Shown: positions 16,380 to 25,956, counted from the first letter of the stretch. The stretch: 40,120 nt of DNA from an uncultured Alphaproteobacteria bacterium (GCA_944392565.1 CALXWX010000006.1:1-40120); one strand, 5' to 3'. Program-made: numbers and translations. The notes: generated by a model from the letters alone, not told the origin.

Positions 16380-18506
16380 ATGCTAGAAAATCTTAATCCA
16401 GAACAACGAACGGCAGTTGAAACGACTGATGGACCATTGTTGGTGTTATCGGGTGCGGGTACTGGTAAAACGCGCGTTTTAACAACGCGTATTGCATATA
16501 TTTTAAATAATTCGCTGGCTATGCCGTGGCAGGTGTTGGCATTAACATTTACTAACAAGGCGGCAAATGAAATGAAAGCACGCCTGGCAAATTTTTCATC
16601 TGACGCATCTTGGTATGCCGCGGATGTATGGTGTGGAACATTCCATTCAATATGTCTGCGTATATTACGGGCAAATGCGGCGGCGGCGGGATTGCGGCGG
16701 GACTTTTTAATATATGGCGAAGATGACCAGAAAACAGTCCTGAAAAATGTTTTAACCGATATGGGATTGGATATCAAAGATTTCAGCCCATCTGATTGGG
16801 TCGAACGAATATCATCGATAAAGGACAAGGGACTGCACAGCCCCGAACATACATCACCGACTGCATTAAAAATATTGGACGCGTATAACGCAGAATTAAA
16901 TCGTCTGGGGGCGGTTGATTTTGGCGATATAATATTGCGGGTATTAAAGTTATTTGATGAAAACGCAGATATATTGGCGCGGTACCAGCACCAGTTTAAA
17001 TATATCCTGGTTGATGAATTCCAAGATACAAACGCCGCCCAGATGCAGTTTTTGCAGATGCTGACGCGCGGTATTGACAGTCCGAATATTTGTTGCGTTG
17101 GTGATGATGACCAATCTATCTATTCTTGGCGTGGTGCGGAAATAAAAAACATTTTGAATTTTGAAAAAACATTCCCAAATGCACAAATAATCAGACTGGA
17201 AACAAATTACCGCAGTACCCCAAACATACTGGGCGCGGCAAATTCTTTGATACGGCACAATACGGGGCGCCTGGGTAAAGATTTACGCACTGCGCCAAAT
17301 GTTGGGGCGGGGGAACCGGTATATGTTTTAACCGTGCCAACTGATTTTGATGAAGCGCGCCTGGTCGCCGATACAATAATGCGTAAACCAGACGATGAAC
17401 CATATTCTGATTTTGCAATATTAATACGCGCCGGATCATTGTCACGCCTGTTCGAAGAAGAATTTACATCGCGCGGTATTCCATACAGACTGATTGGCGC
17501 GACCAAGTTCTATGATCGGGCTGAAATCCGCGATGCGATTGCGTATTTGCGTTTGCTGGTGTATCCGTTTGATGATATATCGTTTATGCGTATTATTGGT
17601 AAACCGCGGCGTGGATTTGGACCGTCGGCAATTGCAAAATTACGCACGGCGGGTCAAAATCTGATGGACGGTTTGAAAACGGCACAATTGTCGGGCAAGC
17701 AACATGTTGCCGCGGATGAATTTTTACGCGCGTTTGATTTTGATTGGGCGTCAATGCCGCCAACAAGTGCCGCGCAAACATTACTGGAAAATGTTGGATA
17801 TATGAAAATGTGGCGCGAATCCAAAGATACAGATGCCACCGATCGTCTGGATAACATTCGTGAACTGGTAACAAATGTAATTGCAAAGTATGATACATTG
17901 CCCGAATTTTTGGAACATGCGGCGTTAATGATGACCGATGATAATGATTCTGATGATGCATCGCCAACCACCACAGATGCGGTCAGTATTATGACAATTC
18001 ATGCAGCCAAGGGACTGGAATTTGATACGGTTTTCTTGCCCGCCTGGGAAGAAGGCATTTTCCCAAATGATATGGCGGTTCAATCCGGCGGACTGGAAGA
18101 AGAACGCCGTCTGGCATATGTTGCAATCACGCGCGCCCGCCGCCGTGCAATAATAATAAATGCAATGTCGCGTATGGTGTTTGGTAATCGTCAATATAAT
18201 TCGCCCAGTCGTTTTATCACGGAAATGGATAATCACTTTCTGGATTTCCAGGGTGGGGCGCCACGGTCATATAATTACGGTGGTCGCATTCCAACATCAT
18301 ACGAACGCCCGCGTGGTGCATCATATAACACATCAAAACCGCGCCGTGCGCCAGTTGAACATAAATCATTTGTTGGGCGCCTGGTCAATCATGCAGACCT
18401 GGGCGGTGGCGTCGTTATCGAAGATAATGGGGATATACTGACGGTCGCATTCAAGACCAAGGGTATTAAAAAGGTTGCGCGTCAATTTGTTGAACTGGTC
18501 GACTAA
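16380..18506 (+). CDS. uvrD: ATP-dependent 3'-5' DNA helicase UvrD/PcrA (superfamily 1A)
   Basis: 708 residues with SF1A motifs in order: the Q motif (LNPEQRTAV), Walker A GAGTGKT (25-31), motif Ia with ALTFTNKAANEMKAR, Walker B VDEFQDTN, motif III GDDDQSIYSWRGA, motif IV ETNYRS, motif V TIHAAKGLEFDTVF and motif VI VAITRARRR. The C-terminal 45 residues (GRLVNHADLGGGVVIE) match the Tudor-like PcrA/UvrD tail that binds RNA polymerase. It acts in nucleotide excision and mismatch repair. The start could be the GTG at 16371, 9 nt earlier, which sits where transcription should begin. Confidence 0.95.
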   Translation: MLENLNPEQRTAVETTDGPLLVLSGAGTGKTRVLTTRIAYILNNSLAMPWQVLALTFTNKAANEMKARLANFSSDASWYAADVWCGTFHSICLRILRANAAAAGLRRDFLIYGEDDQKTVLKNVLTDMGLDIKDFSPSDWVERISSIKDKGLHSPEHTSPTALKILDAYNAELNRLGAVDFGDIILRVLKLFDENADILARYQHQFKYILVDEFQDTNAAQMQFLQMLTRGIDSPNICCVGDDDQSIYSWRGAEIKNILNFEKTFPNAQIIRLETNYRSTPNILGAANSLIRHNTGRLGKDLRTAPNVGAGEPVYVLTVPTDFDEARLVADTIMRKPDDEPYSDFAILIRAGSLSRLFEEEFTSRGIPYRLIGATKFYDRAEIRDAIAYLRLLVYPFDDISFMRIIGKPRRGFGPSAIAKLRTAGQNLMDGLKTAQLSGKQHVAADEFLRAFDFDWASMPPTSAAQTLLENVGYMKMWRESKDTDATDRLDNIRELVTNVIAKYDTLPEFLEHAALMMTDDNDSDDASPTTTDAVSIMTIHAAKGLEFDTVFLPAWEEGIFPNDMAVQSGGLEEERRLAYVAITRARRRAIIINAMSRMVFGNRQYNSPSRFITEMDNHFLDFQGGAPRSYNYGGRIPTSYERPRGASYNTSKPRRAPVEHKSFVGRLVNHADLGGGVVIEDNGDILTVAFKTKGIKKVARQFVELVD

Positions 18507-18532
18507 AAAAATCTGGTTATCCGGATTTTTAC
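18505..18532. terminator. Bidirectional terminator between uvrD and the VirB6-like operon
   Basis: AAAAATCTGG-TTAT-CCGGATTTTT forms an A/T-flanked hairpin that works on both strands. It overlaps the uvrD stop and the stop of the minus-strand gene at 18529. Confidence 0.75.
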
Positions 18533-19818
18533 TTTTTCTTGCGAATAATATTGACGACTTTTTTACCCAAACCGTATGCATCTTTGCCCAGTTTTTTAAC
18601 ATCATTGCCGAATTGTTTACCAAAACTGTCATTAACACTGCCGCCTAAATCTTTTGCAATGCTGTCGGCACGATTTGCCAGATATGCAACCAGACAACCC
18701 GTCAACAATGTTATAATAAACCCATCATTTTCCAGCGTTGGGATTTCTGACGCCAGATTTGCATCCACTGTGCCTGATAACAATGCTGCACACACGGCGA
18801 TAACAATCGATAATGATACAAAATATATTGCCGCATTTATGAAACGCTGGATTTGATTTTGTAATGATTCTGGTTTAAACAGTCCTAAAAATCCATTAAA
18901 TATATCGCCAGCGATGCCCTTGTATGATGTTGATTTTATTGTTTCTGCGATTGCGGTAAATGGCAACATTAATACACTTAAAAACAAATCCATAATAACA
19001 CCCAGCCCCATCAACAAAAACTTAAACCCGGTATATAAAAATATCACAATAAATGTGGCGCCAACCAGTACAGTAAATGCACTGGTGCCAATGCCCGCAA
19101 TCATCCATTTCCATCCCGCCACCACCGCTGTTGTAAAAAATCCAGACAGTCGCGTTGGAACGCACAGTATATCTGCGGCGGCATTTGCATCAATTAACAT
19201 GTTCCCCGATGTATTTGCCGCAGCATAGTCGCGTATCGCCGCGCAGGTATCGGGCAATTCTGTGCCAATTGCACCCGCTATTGCATTTAAAATTAAATTT
19301 GACATATATGTACCAACACTGATGATTGGCCCCATAATCCACATGAAAACCTGGGCGGGTCCAAAATTCAGTATAATAATCCAGATCAAAATAACCCCGC
19401 CTTTTTTGACCAGGTTCACCCCAAAATCCATTGCGCTGGAACCGTTTTTCATCATATTGTATGCTTCAAATATCGACCAGAAAATATATGCGATAATCAT
19501 AAATATGATTGCGAACCGCACCAGTGAAGAATCCAATACATCAGCAACGATTGAAAATCCATTCATCATTGCCAGACCAATTTTCGCCTCGAACGGGACA
19601 TAATCCGAAACAATTGGTTCTGGTTGAAATTGTTCCATGTCGTGGGTTATGTCTGTTTTAAATAAATCAATATTGTCTGGCGTTGCCCAGTTTCCATAAT
19701 CGCCAACATCTGCCATGGGTAAATTTGATGTTGCCGCATATGTTGCAGATGGCAAAATTATCACCATTGCCATCACCGCAATAATAATTTTAGAAAAAAT
19801 ACATTTTATTTTTTTCAT
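18529..19818 (-). CDS. VirB6/TrbL-like polytopic membrane protein (operon gene 4)
   Basis: 429 residues. A signal peptide (1-28, cleavage after TYA) is followed by a polar stretch and about seven hydrophobic segments. The central GFKFLLMGLGVIMDLFLSVL plus LPFTAI stretch and the following amphipathic loop and paired helices correspond to the same part of the four neighbouring proteins. The tail is basic (VVNIIRKKK). This layout is that of TrbL/VirB6 inner-membrane channel components of type IV secretion. It lacks the CxxC motif of three paralogues. Last gene of the operon, 3 nt after the stop of the upstream gene. No VirB4, VirB8-10 or coupling ATPase is in the window. Confidence 0.65.
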   Translation of the reverse strand: MKKIKCIFSKIIIAVMAMVIILPSATYAATSNLPMADVGDYGNWATPDNIDLFKTDITHDMEQFQPEPIVSDYVPFEAKIGLAMMNGFSIVADVLDSSLVRFAIIFMIIAYIFWSIFEAYNMMKNGSSAMDFGVNLVKKGGVILIWIIILNFGPAQVFMWIMGPIISVGTYMSNLILNAIAGAIGTELPDTCAAIRDYAAANTSGNMLIDANAAADILCVPTRLSGFFTTAVVAGWKWMIAGIGTSAFTVLVGATFIVIFLYTGFKFLLMGLGVIMDLFLSVLMLPFTAIAETIKSTSYKGIAGDIFNGFLGLFKPESLQNQIQRFINAAIYFVSLSIVIAVCAALLSGTVDANLASEIPTLENDGFIITLLTGCLVAYLANRADSIAKDLGGSVNDSFGKQFGNDVKKLGKDAYGLGKKVVNIIRKKK

Positions 19819-19821
19819 AAA

Positions 19822-21258
19822 TTACTTTTTCCCAACCGCCTTTGATACCGCATCAAATATTTGTTGCGGTGCCGCCCATATTTTTTTACCCAGTCCCTTT
19901 GCCCATGCGCCAAAGTCAAATTCTTCTGTGCCGCCCCCGGTTATTATGCCATCAACCTTTGGCTTAATCGCATAGAAATATAACAAGAATATCCCAAACA
20001 TTAATACCAAGAAATCCCACCCGTCATCCATAAAATCAAACGCATGTGGATATTCGCGTTCAACCGCCGCTTTTTGTGCGGTAAAGCAGTCTTTGAATTT
20101 ATCCCCGTCCATTTCCCCATTTGTGGTTGCAACGCGTTCGCATGTTGAAAATACATTCATCACAGACAGTGTTTGCGCATCCGGATTTTCAATTGTTTGT
20201 CCCATCATTGGCGGCAATATCGCACTGTATCCATCGCGTGGACCGGGGAAATATGCATCCGCGGCGTATGCAACAATTGCGTATGTAATTAAAACCTTTA
20301 ATGTTATTCCGACAACTTGTATCGCCGTTCGTACCAGCATGTTAATTGCATTTTTTACAACCCCATCGGCCAGCGTCCATGTTTGTTCAAATGCCGCCGC
20401 CGCCAATATTAATGGCAAGAATATAATCAGAAATACTAACTTAAACACAACAGACAAAATCTGAAATACTAAATCAAACCCGATGACCAAGAACATCAAT
20501 ACTAACGCCAGCCCGGCAATCCATGTAAATACACCACCACCCAGTCCCATCCATGCATAATTCATCAGTGAAAAACCGCCTGCTGCCCCCGCCAGCATAA
20601 CGCTGTTTATATTTCCCATCACACACATGAATGGTTGCAAGACAGGATTTAATATATCATCTGTTTCATCTGTGGCTGCCAACGCGCCACATGTTGCGGC
20701 ATCTGTAACCCCCGTTGCCGCCATTGATAATTCTGCGCCAACAAATAACACCGGGGTAATGGTTATATTTGCAACTGTTTTCAGTGCGGCGGTCCCCCCC
20801 ATGCCCAACGCACCCATTAATGCACCAACAATCATGACGCGTGCGCCTTGGCGCCATACTTTGTCGAACCAGCCCTTTAATTCCAGTTTTTTTTCTTTTT
20901 CGTCCAGTGTGGCGGTTGTTTTCGCCGCGTCAAAAATAGTTTTCGCGGTATGTATTATTAAAAACAATCCGAATCCAATTGCCATCAAAATCCAGATGTT
21001 GTCTACCATTGCGGTCCAAAACATTTCTGCCGCGCGCCCAATTACCGCAAATAATTCCGAAATATACCCACACAGAAAGCAGCCATTTGCCGTTGCAATA
21101 TCACCATTTTCAACCCCAATGGCACCCAAGAATCCGTCCATACTGGTGTATGTTATTGCCGTGCCACTGATTGACGACGACAAATACCATATACCAACCC
21201 CCAACGCGATTGCGCCCATTATTAATCGTATGGCAATGGATATCAGTGTTGCTTTCAT
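19822..21258 (-). CDS. VirB6/TrbL-like polytopic membrane protein (operon gene 3)
   Basis: 478 residues, the longest of the set. An uncleaved-looking N-terminal hydrophobic helix (5-26) precedes Cys60-x2-Cys63 (NGCFLCGYI), then a first long transmembrane helix, about five more, and a conserved-looking segment LPLILAAAAFEQTWTLADGV. The CxxC sits just before the first core helix, as in the products of 21255-22439 and 23793-25082. The tail is Lys-rich (SKAVGKK). Its start overlaps the upstream gene's stop by 4 bp (ATGA type), so translational coupling is expected. Assigned to VirB6/TrbL by topology and neighbours, not by a diagnostic motif. Confidence 0.65.
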   Translation of the reverse strand: MKATLISIAIRLIMGAIALGVGIWYLSSSISGTAITYTSMDGFLGAIGVENGDIATANGCFLCGYISELFAVIGRAAEMFWTAMVDNIWILMAIGFGLFLIIHTAKTIFDAAKTTATLDEKEKKLELKGWFDKVWRQGARVMIVGALMGALGMGGTAALKTVANITITPVLFVGAELSMAATGVTDAATCGALAATDETDDILNPVLQPFMCVMGNINSVMLAGAAGGFSLMNYAWMGLGGGVFTWIAGLALVLMFLVIGFDLVFQILSVVFKLVFLIIFLPLILAAAAFEQTWTLADGVVKNAINMLVRTAIQVVGITLKVLITYAIVAYAADAYFPGPRDGYSAILPPMMGQTIENPDAQTLSVMNVFSTCERVATTNGEMDGDKFKDCFTAQKAAVEREYPHAFDFMDDGWDFLVLMFGIFLLYFYAIKPKVDGIITGGGTEEFDFGAWAKGLGKKIWAAPQQIFDAVSKAVGKK

Positions 21259-22439
21259 TTATCGTCTTTCTTTCCGCCGGATATAATCGTTGCCCCTGCT
21301 TTTTTAACTGTTTCAACGATGGTTGATGTCAGTTTCATTGCGTCGTTTGCCAATTGTTCAGACAATTGATTTTCTTGGGATACGCCGAACGAATCTAACA
21401 CCATTTGTGTCACATTTGGAATTTGTTCATACAGAAAGTTTAACACATAAACCAATATTATGCATCCCCCCAATGTCATGGCGGCTAAATTATCCCCCGA
21501 CAAATCGCCCGCAAATACTTCACCACTGGTAATCAGTTGCATGATATCTGCGGCGCTTTGCCCTGGGGCAGAAAAGAATTTTGCGATAATTACCATTATG
21601 ACTGTATATGTTAATACCGCTGCTGCCAATGCAATAATTGCATTTATCAGTTTTTTAAATTGGTTTGTTCCGATGCCCTTGCCCAGATTCGTAACCCATG
21701 ATGGGGCGTCCGCGCCCTTGAACGCGACCAAGATTAAAGATAAAGGAAACAAGAATGCAAAGAAAGTCATCGCGACAATAATATCTGCAAAATAACAGCA
21801 AAATCGCCAGAATAACTTAAAGAACGCATACGCCAGATACAGCCCGATAAAAAATAAAATTATATGCTTTATCAGGTTGCCGATCCCCAGCAAAGCATCC
21901 AACGAAAACGCTTTGTCCATAACAGCAATTCCCAATTTAATATACGATTGGAATTGGGTTATTGTTGTTTTCATTAACAATATTATACTGTCGCGCAATT
22001 CGGGGCGGAAAAATCCATCATCTGATATTTCCATGGGTTGATAATGAACTTTTTCATTTACGGTTTCTGGGTTTGTTTGCAACATGCTTTGCGTATAAAT
22101 CAATGCAACATTTGCAACCGGTTCAAATGTAACCGATGATACAAATCGTGGCAGATACACACCCATGCTCAGAAATGTCAATGACACCAAAGAATTTATC
22201 AGCAATGGCTTTAATGATTTTTGATACCATGGATCTGGCGTGGGGCTTTTAATATTTTGCCATACGGCATTCAGTACAACAAACGCAAATAATACACAGA
22301 AAATAATTGCACAGAAAATAACGAATTGATCATACACTGCGGCGGCGGCATTTGACACAATCTGAAACAGGCGGTCAAATATCGGACAGCCCCAACACTG
22401 AACAGATGCATCAATAACAGGGTTTATAAAATCGTTCAT
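21255..22439 (-). CDS. VirB6/TrbL-like polytopic membrane protein (operon gene 2)
   Basis: 394 residues. No cleavable signal peptide: the protein begins with a short polar segment and Cys15-x2-Cys18 (VQCWGCPIF) immediately before the first membrane helix. Five to seven hydrophobic segments follow. FAFLFPLSLILVAFKG, the amphipathic loop after it and the paired helices (INAIIALAAAVLTYTVIMV) parallel the other four proteins. The tail is ISGGKKDDK. Start and stop each overlap the neighbouring operon genes by 4 bp. A role as one subunit of a membrane channel with its paralogues is inferred. Confidence 0.65.
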   Translation of the reverse strand: MNDFINPVIDASVQCWGCPIFDRLFQIVSNAAAAVYDQFVIFCAIIFCVLFAFVVLNAVWQNIKSPTPDPWYQKSLKPLLINSLVSLTFLSMGVYLPRFVSSVTFEPVANVALIYTQSMLQTNPETVNEKVHYQPMEISDDGFFRPELRDSIILLMKTTITQFQSYIKLGIAVMDKAFSLDALLGIGNLIKHIILFFIGLYLAYAFFKLFWRFCCYFADIIVAMTFFAFLFPLSLILVAFKGADAPSWVTNLGKGIGTNQFKKLINAIIALAAAVLTYTVIMVIIAKFFSAPGQSAADIMQLITSGEVFAGDLSGDNLAAMTLGGCIILVYVLNFLYEQIPNVTQMVLDSFGVSQENQLSEQLANDAMKLTSTIVETVKKAGATIISGGKKDDK

Positions 22440-23725
22440 TTCTTTTTAATCCATCCGATTGCTTTACCAACGCCTATACCAATATTTTTTACTTTTTTTG
22501 CCGCGATTTTAGAATCACTCATAACCTGGTTGTACAATGTATCCATACCCTTGCCAACATATTGATCCAGTCGTTCGCGTGTTAATTTAAATATGCGCAA
22601 CATTAAATAGAATGTAAGTATTGCGGATAACCATAATATAGAATGCTGACCAAATCCCATTGCACTGTGGGCGATCTGGGGGACATTTGATGATGCAGCA
22701 CCGCCGGCGGCGACAACAAATACAGATGACGACCACTGAAACAATGATTTAATAACAGCAATATTTACGATTAATATAAACGCGCATGCAATCATTGTTA
22801 TCACCAGTTTTTGCAGTGCCTTGGTAATTCCACCAAATGCGGGCCAAACATCAAACCATTTATCACTGGGCTTTACAACATATGCCAGAACCTGGAACGG
22901 ATACAGAACCAGCGCCATGCCGAAATTAAATATTGCCTGAATAATTAACAGCGCCATGAATAAATTGCTGGAAACAAATGTGAATACTAATAATACCCCT
23001 GTGACCAGGTTCAAGAAATCTTCGCCGCCATGTGGCACCAATGTTATTAATCCACGCAGTCCAGTATTTATAAAATCAAATCCGCGTTTAATAACTTGGT
23101 TATTCACATGTGATATTTCTGATACAGGTTGTACCAAGAATTCACAACTTTCTTTTGAAATCCATCCTTGGTCCAGAACCGATGCCGGGCATTCAATTTT
23201 TGGTGCCGCACCTGCAACATCATTTATCGTATCTGTCAGACTTTCTGTATAAATTGCCCCGAATTGCAAGAATGGGTTAACCAGCCATTCGGTTAAATAC
23301 ACTGGTTTTAATTGTAATAATACAACGGCGGCAATGATTGCACGAATTCCGGGTTTTAACAGATTTGTTGCGATTGTAAATCCGCTGATTCCATCTGCCA
23401 TTTCGCCGCCGCCAGAAAACCCGAAAAAAGATACCCATAATTTAGGGAAATACATTTTTAATAAATACAACGCCATTGATACGGCTAAAAATCCCCAAAC
23501 CAGAATATATATAATTCCATCGCCATTACCGACAAAAAATTCGTATCCGCCCGATGCGATTGTCATCAATGCATCCAGCACGGTTGGTATAATTGGCGCC
23601 AGATTTAATGCATCAACAATATTTCCATTTGCACCAAATGCAACAGATGGTAAAAATGCAACGCACATTGCCATACATGCAATCCGCCACAGACCAGAAA
23701 AAAATGTGCGTTTGAATAAAATCAT
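22436..23725 (-). CDS. VirB6/TrbL-like polytopic membrane protein (operon gene 1)
   Basis: 429 residues with a signal peptide (1-31, cleavage after AFG) and six or seven membrane segments. The core LYPFQVLAYVVKPSDKWFDV and following helices (LQKLVITMIACAFILIVNI) are the counterpart of those in its paralogues. No CxxC before the first core helix. The tail is GKAIGWIKKK. First gene of a four-gene minus-strand operon, with an AGAGAGA ribosome binding site and a TGATATAAT promoter at 23752-23760. It is divergent from the fifth paralogue at 23793, with 67 bp between the start codons. Confidence 0.65.
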   Translation of the reverse strand: MILFKRTFFSGLWRIACMAMCVAFLPSVAFGANGNIVDALNLAPIIPTVLDALMTIASGGYEFFVGNGDGIIYILVWGFLAVSMALYLLKMYFPKLWVSFFGFSGGGEMADGISGFTIATNLLKPGIRAIIAAVVLLQLKPVYLTEWLVNPFLQFGAIYTESLTDTINDVAGAAPKIECPASVLDQGWISKESCEFLVQPVSEISHVNNQVIKRGFDFINTGLRGLITLVPHGGEDFLNLVTGVLLVFTFVSSNLFMALLIIQAIFNFGMALVLYPFQVLAYVVKPSDKWFDVWPAFGGITKALQKLVITMIACAFILIVNIAVIKSLFQWSSSVFVVAAGGAASSNVPQIAHSAMGFGQHSILWLSAILTFYLMLRIFKLTRERLDQYVGKGMDTLYNQVMSDSKIAAKKVKNIGIGVGKAIGWIKKK

Positions 23726-23751
23726 TCTCTCTGTATTAATTTATCTTTTCA

Positions 23752-23760
23752 ATTATATCA
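23752..23760 (-). promoter_or_regulatory. Extended -10 promoter of the four-gene operon
   Basis: Minus-strand TGATATAAT, 26 nt before the ATG at 23725, leaving room for a leader with a purine-rich ribosome binding site. Confidence 0.6.
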
Positions 23761-23776
23761 CATTTAGGGCAAAATA

Positions 23777-23785
23777 TGATATACT
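23777..23785 (+). promoter_or_regulatory. Extended -10 promoter TGATATACT
   Basis: TGATATACT ends 7 nt before the ATG at 23793; no ribosome binding site, so leaderless. It lies 16 bp from the divergent -10 box, so the two promoters probably share regulation. Confidence 0.55.
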
Positions 23786-23792
23786 TTAAGTA

Positions 23793-25082
23793 ATGAACAG
23801 ACTAAAAAAATTCTGGATTGTTTTTTTGTCTTTCCTGCCTTTTTCGGCGGGGGCGGTTGCGCCATTTGTTGTTGGTGCAATTGCGGGTATTGGCGTTATT
23901 GCCGGATTTTCAATATACCGGACAACTGTCCCGGTTGACATGGCAGATGCCATGAATTTCTTTTCCAGTTGTTGGTCATGCCAAATGTTTTCTGATGTAA
24001 TGGCGACAGTATCCGGACTGTTGCCACGGGTATATCATGCAATTGGGTCTGTTATATTACCGTTTTCTGTTGGGTTAATGGCGATTTGGTTTGCATGGAA
24101 TTTATTTTCTGGATTTATTAATGCAAAAATCGAAGAACCATGGTCAATCGTCAGCGATTTTGGCACAAAATTTATAAAACTTGGATTTGTGGCGGCTTTA
24201 CTAGTGGTACCATTGCCACGAATGCTGACCGATATTGTTATTGAACCAATTTTTAATGTCGGATTGTCGTTGAATCGGGTGGTCGCGGGCAATGATGAAT
24301 TTGCCAAGTGTGTTGTTGCCACCGCAATCGCAGACCCTGTATCGGTCAGTGAAGCTGCCGCGTCCGATGGCGCGTTTTCGCCGCGTCTGCGCCATAACCT
24401 GGCGTGCGAGGTTGCAAATGTCCACCAAATGACCGGATTGGGTATGACTGTTGGTTGGACAATGCTGAATATGGCGTTTAATGATGAATATATGCATAAA
24501 ATTATGTGGGATATACCAATTTTTCCAAATGTTCCGATTTTCTTTGCCGGTTTGCTGATATTAGTATTGTTCTTTTTTGCGTTATTGCCAATCCCATTAT
24601 ATTTTCTGGAAGTGTTTATAAAACTGTCCATGGATTTAATAATGTTGCCATTTATGATGCTGTCATGGCTGTTCAAGGGTTGGGCAATATTCCCAAATGG
24701 TGGACGCAATATCAAGGATATGATAGATGATGTTATCCAATCAACCGCAGGAATTGCGCTGATTGGTGTGTTTATAACATTTTCTGTAATGTTTTTAAAT
24801 GCGGTATTTGGCAGGTGGGATGGCGCAGACAGACTGGCAACGGCATTATCACAAAACGATGCAACAATTTTGATGGATGGGTTAATGATGCGCAACGACA
24901 GCATAATAACGATTCTGTTAATGGGAATCTTTACTGCGATGTTTATGACAATGATACCGGCGCTGATAAAAACATTGTTTGCAAAAGCAAAGATTCCTGA
25001 TGCGACATATGAATCGGCAAAAAAGAATTTGGATATTATGTGGAAAAACCTGAAAAAATGGTACGCCGCATTAAAAAAATAA
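23793..25082 (+). CDS. VirB6/TrbL-like polytopic membrane protein (divergent fifth paralogue)
   Basis: 429 residues. N-terminal hydrophobic segments (7-42) are followed by Cys60-x2-Cys63 (SSCWSCQMF) and a first core helix, aligned with the CxxC proteins of the minus-strand operon. The core IMLPFMMLSWLFKGWAIF, the amphipathic loop with DMIDDVIQSTAGIAL and the next helix fit the shared plan. The tail is KKWYAALKK. Length equals that of operon genes 1 and 4. The long reverse-strand open frame over this gene (24035-25090) is a shadow. Together with the operon this gives five related genes. Confidence 0.65.
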   Translation: MNRLKKFWIVFLSFLPFSAGAVAPFVVGAIAGIGVIAGFSIYRTTVPVDMADAMNFFSSCWSCQMFSDVMATVSGLLPRVYHAIGSVILPFSVGLMAIWFAWNLFSGFINAKIEEPWSIVSDFGTKFIKLGFVAALLVVPLPRMLTDIVIEPIFNVGLSLNRVVAGNDEFAKCVVATAIADPVSVSEAAASDGAFSPRLRHNLACEVANVHQMTGLGMTVGWTMLNMAFNDEYMHKIMWDIPIFPNVPIFFAGLLILVLFFFALLPIPLYFLEVFIKLSMDLIMLPFMMLSWLFKGWAIFPNGGRNIKDMIDDVIQSTAGIALIGVFITFSVMFLNAVFGRWDGADRLATALSQNDATILMDGLMMRNDSIITILLMGIFTAMFMTMIPALIKTLFAKAKIPDATYESAKKNLDIMWKNLKKWYAALKK

Positions 25083-25133
25083 AAAATCAAGTGCTTTATT
25101 TAACGCGCCCCCCTTTTTTGTAATGTCCGAATC

Positions 25134-25142
25134 TGATATAAT
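25134..25142 (+). promoter_or_regulatory. Extended -10 promoter TGATATAAT
   Basis: TGATATAAT ends 8 nt before the ATG at 25151, with no ribosome binding site; leaderless mRNA inferred. Confidence 0.6.
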
Positions 25143-25150
25143 TCATAGCA

Positions 25151-25666
25151 ATGAAACAGTTTCCGATTCTTTATTGGCCGCGTCGAACAACTGGGGATTC
25201 TGATTACCAGTTGGCACGCAAAGTTATAAATACAGATGTTGGCGTTATGCCAGATGTTATAACCGGTGATTTTGATGTTGCTGAATTTTTGTCGGCAAAT
25301 CCGAATGCACGGGTTTATTTCCCGGTATTTTGCGAATCGACCGGTTGGTGGGGTGAATTATTGGGCGGCAATGCGCTGGTAACTGATAAATTAATAATAT
25401 CCCCAGAATGCCAATTAATGGTTATTGAATCTGAACATAATGCATCGCGTACGCGCGGCGGCAAAAACCAACTGTTGGCGGCGGAAATCTATCCCGCCAG
25501 TGGTTTTTTCAAGAAAATGAATTCGGGGATTGCGACCGTTGCGGATATGTTGGCAACAGACGCGGGGACGATATTGGCATTGTTTTCCGGACGCAGTCAA
25601 AGCCAGTTCATAAACATACTGGAATCGACCGGCAATTCATATTTGGGTTGTATCGGTCGTTATTAA
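25151..25666 (+). CDS. Protein of unknown function
   Basis: Not recognised. 171 residues, no signal peptide or membrane helix, so probably cytoplasmic. Mixed alpha/beta composition with a Trp-rich segment (ESTGWWGELLGG) and a basic stretch (NASRTRGGKN). The start at 25151 is supported by the promoter spacing. It is transcribed alone, between the fifth VirB6-like gene and rpmE, with 68 bp before it and 77 bp after it. Codon use and base composition resemble its neighbours, so it is likely a real gene. Confidence 0.7.
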   Translation: MKQFPILYWPRRTTGDSDYQLARKVINTDVGVMPDVITGDFDVAEFLSANPNARVYFPVFCESTGWWGELLGGNALVTDKLIISPECQLMVIESEHNASRTRGGKNQLLAAEIYPASGFFKKMNSGIATVADMLATDAGTILALFSGRSQSQFINILESTGNSYLGCIGRY

Positions 25667-25680
25667 TATGTTATTATTGC

Positions 25681-25708
25681 TTGATTTCCGGAAAAATGAT
25701 TGTATAAT
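25681..25708 (+). promoter_or_regulatory. Promoter of rpmE, TTGATT-16-TATAAT
   Basis: -35 TTGATT (25681-25686), 16-bp spacer, -10 TATAAT (25703-25708). The leader of about 30 nt contains AAAAGGG about 9 nt before the ATG at 25744. Confidence 0.65.
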
Positions 25709-25743
25709 TTTCGGGCTTGAATTTTAATAAAAGGGTAATTACG

Positions 25744-25956
25744 ATGAAAAAAGGCATTCATCCTGAATATTATGAAATTAATGTTACCATGACAGATGGT
25801 AATACTGTAAAAATGTATTCTTCGGTCAAGAAAGATTTAATCTTGTCCACGGACAATTTGAATCATTCTGCCTGGACGGGTCAGCGTAATAATGCTGGCG
25901 AAAAGGGACAGCGTGCGGCGAAATTTAAAAATAAATTTGCCGGATTTAAGTTCTAA
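25744..25956 (+). CDS. rpmE: 50S ribosomal protein L31, zinc-free (C-) type
   Basis: 70 residues starting MKKGIHPEYYEINVTMTDGN, the L31 N terminus, followed by SAWTGQRN and GQRAAKFKNKF. None of the four Cys of the zinc-binding form is present. The start at 25744 was chosen because the L31 signature begins there and AAAAGGG precedes it. The gene is followed after 30 nt by the SuhB-like gene, probably in one transcript ending at 26717. Confidence 0.93.
   Translation: MKKGIHPEYYEINVTMTDGNTVKMYSSVKKDLILSTDNLNHSAWTGQRNNAGEKGQRAAKFKNKFAGFKF

Noticed and set aside
20627..21286. Plus-strand open frame of about 219 codons
   Set aside because: Shadow of the minus-strand VirB6-like operon; low-complexity translation without start signals.
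24035..25090. Long reverse-strand open frame of about 350 codons
   Set aside because: It lies wholly over the fifth VirB6-like gene, has no promoter or ribosome binding site, and its translation lacks domain character; the plus-strand frame has clear membrane segments and a shared motif.
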